From Micromussa lordhowensis (Eukaryota; Cnidaria; Anthozoa; Scleractinia; Lobophylliidae), in contig OZ026607.1 in assembly GCA_964020085.1 (NCBI GenBank), forward strand, positions 20,503,606 through 20,567,605: a stretch of DNA of 64,000 bases. The letters run 5' to 3'. A program made the translations under genes and the position numbers. Positions 61,201-64,000 of the stretch are shown here, in pieces. The notes under the pieces were generated by a model. The model had not been told where the DNA came from and searched no databases. It saw only the letters and a list, made by a program, of their open reading frames with translations. The stretch's first letter is position 1, and each line of letters opens with the position of its first letter.

Positions 61201-64000
61201 GATCCCCATTTCGCCGTTAGAAAACAGCGAGACTGGCAGCATGTATGGATGATGCAGCACATAGCAATAAAATTTACACTTGTAACTTGCTGTGGACAAG
61301 AAGGATGGCACATAATGCATTGCATTTACCACATGAACAAACAAACAAACAAAAAACAATTATGGTAATTTACAGGGTTTGGTATTTCTTCCAGCCCATA
61401 GTGTAAGGTTTGAGCAAATGATAAGTCACCATGGCAAAGTTTAATGGTAGCCACTAGTTCAAAATATGTACTTATTTTACTTGCATTAATTAAACAGCAC
61501 GGTAAGCAAAGGCTGATAAGTTTGCAAGCTATCAATCATGGCCAGGTCTGCCTTCGAACTCATGTAGCACAGAGCACCTAAGTTAACAACTTCCCCTGTA
61601 TGGGTGGCCATCAATTGTAGGTTACCACACATCAATTTGTCACGCTGCTATACCTGCTTTTTTCAAAGTCAAAGCGGTGAGATTTTTATGGTAAGGGTAC
61701 TAAGATTTTGAAAGAAGACCTGATTGTGTCCCCAAATGTCCAGACAACTAAAACCACAATCTAGCGACAGCCATAACAGAAGCTGCTTTTAGTAAATATT
61801 CTGAAAGTCATGCTACCATTTCAGCTACCACATGTCTACAATAGAAGGGTACTTACAAAGCAAACATTTGACAGTAATGTCATTTATGACCCTTTGTTCT
61901 ACATTGTACAAACCGTTAACAACTGTGCATATGGGCAAACATTTCATAAAGGTTTCACCTCTGTGTGCTAATATTTTTCATCTACTGTAACTTGCAACAA
62001 AAGTATCTCCCCTGGCTTACGGCTAGCATGTTCTTTTTTCAGGTTGGTGCTTTGTGAACAGTCGCTAGCCGGTAAAACTAACAACTTAACTTGCTCCATG
62101 CAAATGCTTAAGTGTTCCTTGCTGACCATGTAAGCCTCATTACTCACTAGTACCGACATTACACCACACAACGTTGCAGTGATATTTTTATTAAAAATAT
62201 TTTTAGTGGGACCCCGCCTTAGGGTCACCTCATTAATATGGTCACCTTAATATTATGGCCACTTTTCTTTTATCCTGGTGAACCACTCGTATGTTTTCTT
62301 ATAAGAAAACTCATCAATGCAGTTGCTCCGTTATTACAGATAATGGCCCCATCCTGACCTGTGTAATCTTTTATAATTTTACCCTATTAAAGTGGCCACT
62401 CGAAACAGGCATGATCATCTTTCCATGGTTAATATTGTGTGTACCAATTGAGGTTTCAGTTTTCTACAGTTACATCTGCATTTCGGATGCTTATTTAAGA
62501 ACAATTGTTAAGAAGTTCAACTGTGATAGATCTGTCAAGACTTTAATTAAAATACATTACTTGCAGACCAGTCAAGAAATCTGACCATGTCCCATTAAGA
62601 AGGCCACCCCATTGATACAACTAAATTTCATGGCCTCTTGCTGATCTTATCAGTGGAGTTCCCCTGTATGACAAAAACTTGGCAACTCAGTAGTAATATG
62701 AAACGACAAGATAAACTACTCCACCCAAAATAACTTTTAAGTTTCTAATGTTCCACTGATACCACATAAGTTACATGCATTGCATAAATGTCTCCACTTC
62801 AACACTTTAGAGAAGCCAACAACCTATTTTTCTATCATATTTTTCTCTCGTACTTAAACCGGACCAATGTGTTGGTAAGCAATTTATTCCCATGAAAGGC
62901 ACATAGAATTTAACAAATATGTTGACTCCGATATCCATGACTGATCGCTACTTTGGAAGAAAATTGAAAACAGAGCAAAAACTATTCAAAAACACTGAAA
63001 GATCTCTGTGGAGTGCATCATTAAATCTAGGTTTTTTTGGAGTCTAGATGTTAAGGCAAGAACCAGTAATAAAATAACACTTACCACTTCCAGGAGATTT
63101 TGCGATTCCTTCAGAAGCAGGGGGCTTTTTCTTTACCCTGCCATTGCTAGAGTACTTGTTTGGCATGTTTGGGAATTTAAAGTTCCCAGTGGCAGAGAAA
63201 TCTCCCCATGGTACTCCAACTGGATGTGGACTGCCGCCATTGCTGTAGCTGCTGACGCTGCCCGGGCTGCGCGGACTCCGGGGACTGGGTGATCCACTAT
63301 CACTTGCCGTGAAAGGTAATACAGGAAACTGTCCTCGTTGTCTCAAAATTTCTTCACCTTCCTCCTCACTAGAAAAAAAAAAAACATTTAGAACGGCCGT
63401 TCACTCGGATCACTCAAATAAATAGCAGCCCTTTTAATAATAAGTTCAAACTCCATACTGGTTGCTAAACTTTTTCTTTTCATGTTAGATGTAAGAATTT
63501 GGTGGTACAACAAAACAACACTCCCAGTTGATTATTTTCTCTATTCTCACTATCTGTATCTTGACATTGCTTTAAAAACCTAAAGAGAAAGAAAGTCTTA
63601 ATGTTTACCTCAGAGGCCTGTTTGTTGTGATAATAAAATCAGGTTCGTTTCCCTTGAAGACAACCTGTGCCGTCCCTGTCAGCCACTGCCATTTCAGGTT
63701 TTTGTTCAGCATGCGAAACGTTCCCTGGCATTTTCCAGTGCCCATCACTGTAGGCAACAACATTACAGTTAATTAAAATAATAAATAGAAATAACAGAAC
63801 CTAAGGAGAGCTTACTTGACCTAACATGGCCAAGTTGTCTTAGATCAAGATAAGTAATTTGAGAGTCAAAAGATTTGATCAGGAACTCGACAAAGGAATA
63901 CTGGCCAAAACTGATCCCAAACTTTAATAATCTACGCAAATCAAATTCAACGATAATACTTACAGTCACTATGAAGCGTCTGAAGCACAGGAATATCATC
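58202..64000 (-). CDS. AHR: Aryl hydrocarbon receptor, 3' part (continues beyond the window)
   Basis: AHR is a bHLH-PAS transcription factor that pairs with ARNT in the nucleus. Five exons are visible: beyond 64000-63964, 63747-63609, 63368-63085, 60727-60533 and 59181-58202 (TGA). Phases join cleanly. The first two encode the end of PAS-B: DDIPVLQTLHSD, GTFRMLNKNLKWQWLTGTAQ and VVFKGNEPDFIITTNRPL, then EEEGEEILRQRG, matching the vertebrate TEEEG-type linker. The remaining 480 or so residues are the low-complexity transactivation part: Ser/Pro-rich (SDSGSPSPRSPRSPGS), an acidic stretch (LEREAPDLDFALLDPQ), a PPTY motif with a following EEAL, and a Gln/Met/Pro-rich tail ending TTLGWG. The bHLH and PAS-A domains lie outside. 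Distinction from other PAS proteins rests on the PAS-B end. No glutamine tract is seen. Confidence 0.87.
59450..59905. repeat. Minisatellite, about 110-bp unit, 4-5 copies, in an AHR intron
   Basis: GTGGATGAAACCCTAGTGTG, with TGACCATTCAAATGAAAGC and CTTTCATGTGGTACTGTT, recurs at about 59505, 59610, 59720 and 59830. The repeats are diverged. A plus-strand ORF through them is a by-product of the repeat. Confidence 0.85.
60728..63084. other. AHR intron, 2.4 kb
   Basis: A poly-A tract lies at 60741-60759. Between 62160 and 62680 are repeated GGTCACC / GGCCAC words with TTAATA (GGTCACCTCATTAATATGG, GGTCACCTTAATATTATGG), a degenerate dispersed repeat also hinted at 8015-8240. No exon is seen. Confidence 0.4.

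Overview
This is a piece of animal nuclear genome, most likely an anthozoan cnidarian and probably a stony coral. Genes are split into short exons with GT-AG introns. The proteins match animal families, base composition is AT-rich, and the spaces between genes are full of foldback (MITE-like) elements, SINEs, LINE 3' ends and tandem repeats. A tRNA-headed element has a nonsense translation of a kind I remember as common in anthozoan protein sets. The species call is inference; no search was run.

Layout: (1) 1-5797 holds repeats only. (2) 5798-12784 (+) is SLC7A6OS/IWR1, the RNA polymerase II nuclear-import factor, lacking a recognisable first exon. One intron carries a TIR element with a perfect 9-bp target duplication and a helicase-like gene fragment. 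(3) 14335-17242 (-) is a two-exon inward-rectifier K+ channel. (4) 17255-24116 is intergenic, with several TIR/foldback elements. (5) 24117-30352 (+) is a seven-exon gene for an acidic protein. Its last exons and their donor-side intron sequence resemble the 3' exons of the nearby IWR1 gene, so it looks like a remodelled partial duplicate. (6) 31694-35495 (-) is an adenylyl-cyclase-associated protein (CAP) gene that stops exactly at the end of the N-terminal helical domain and has one GC-AG intron. A tRNA-like SINE and a nested TIR element sit in its introns. (7) 36272-40140 (+) is SEC61B, complete, divergent from CAP, with a consensus CRE upstream. (8) 40141-58201 has no recognised protein gene. 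It holds repeats, a possible spliced non-coding transcript (42-47 kb) and two weak coding candidates. (9) 58202-64000 (-) is the 3' part of the aryl hydrocarbon receptor (AHR): end of PAS-B plus the transactivation region, with the 5' part beyond the window.

The genes share no pathway and form no operon-like unit. The most interesting structures are the IWR1-derived acidic gene, the CAP gene reduced to its N-terminal domain, the Pack-MULE-like element, and a 95-bp perfect inverted repeat near 52 kb.
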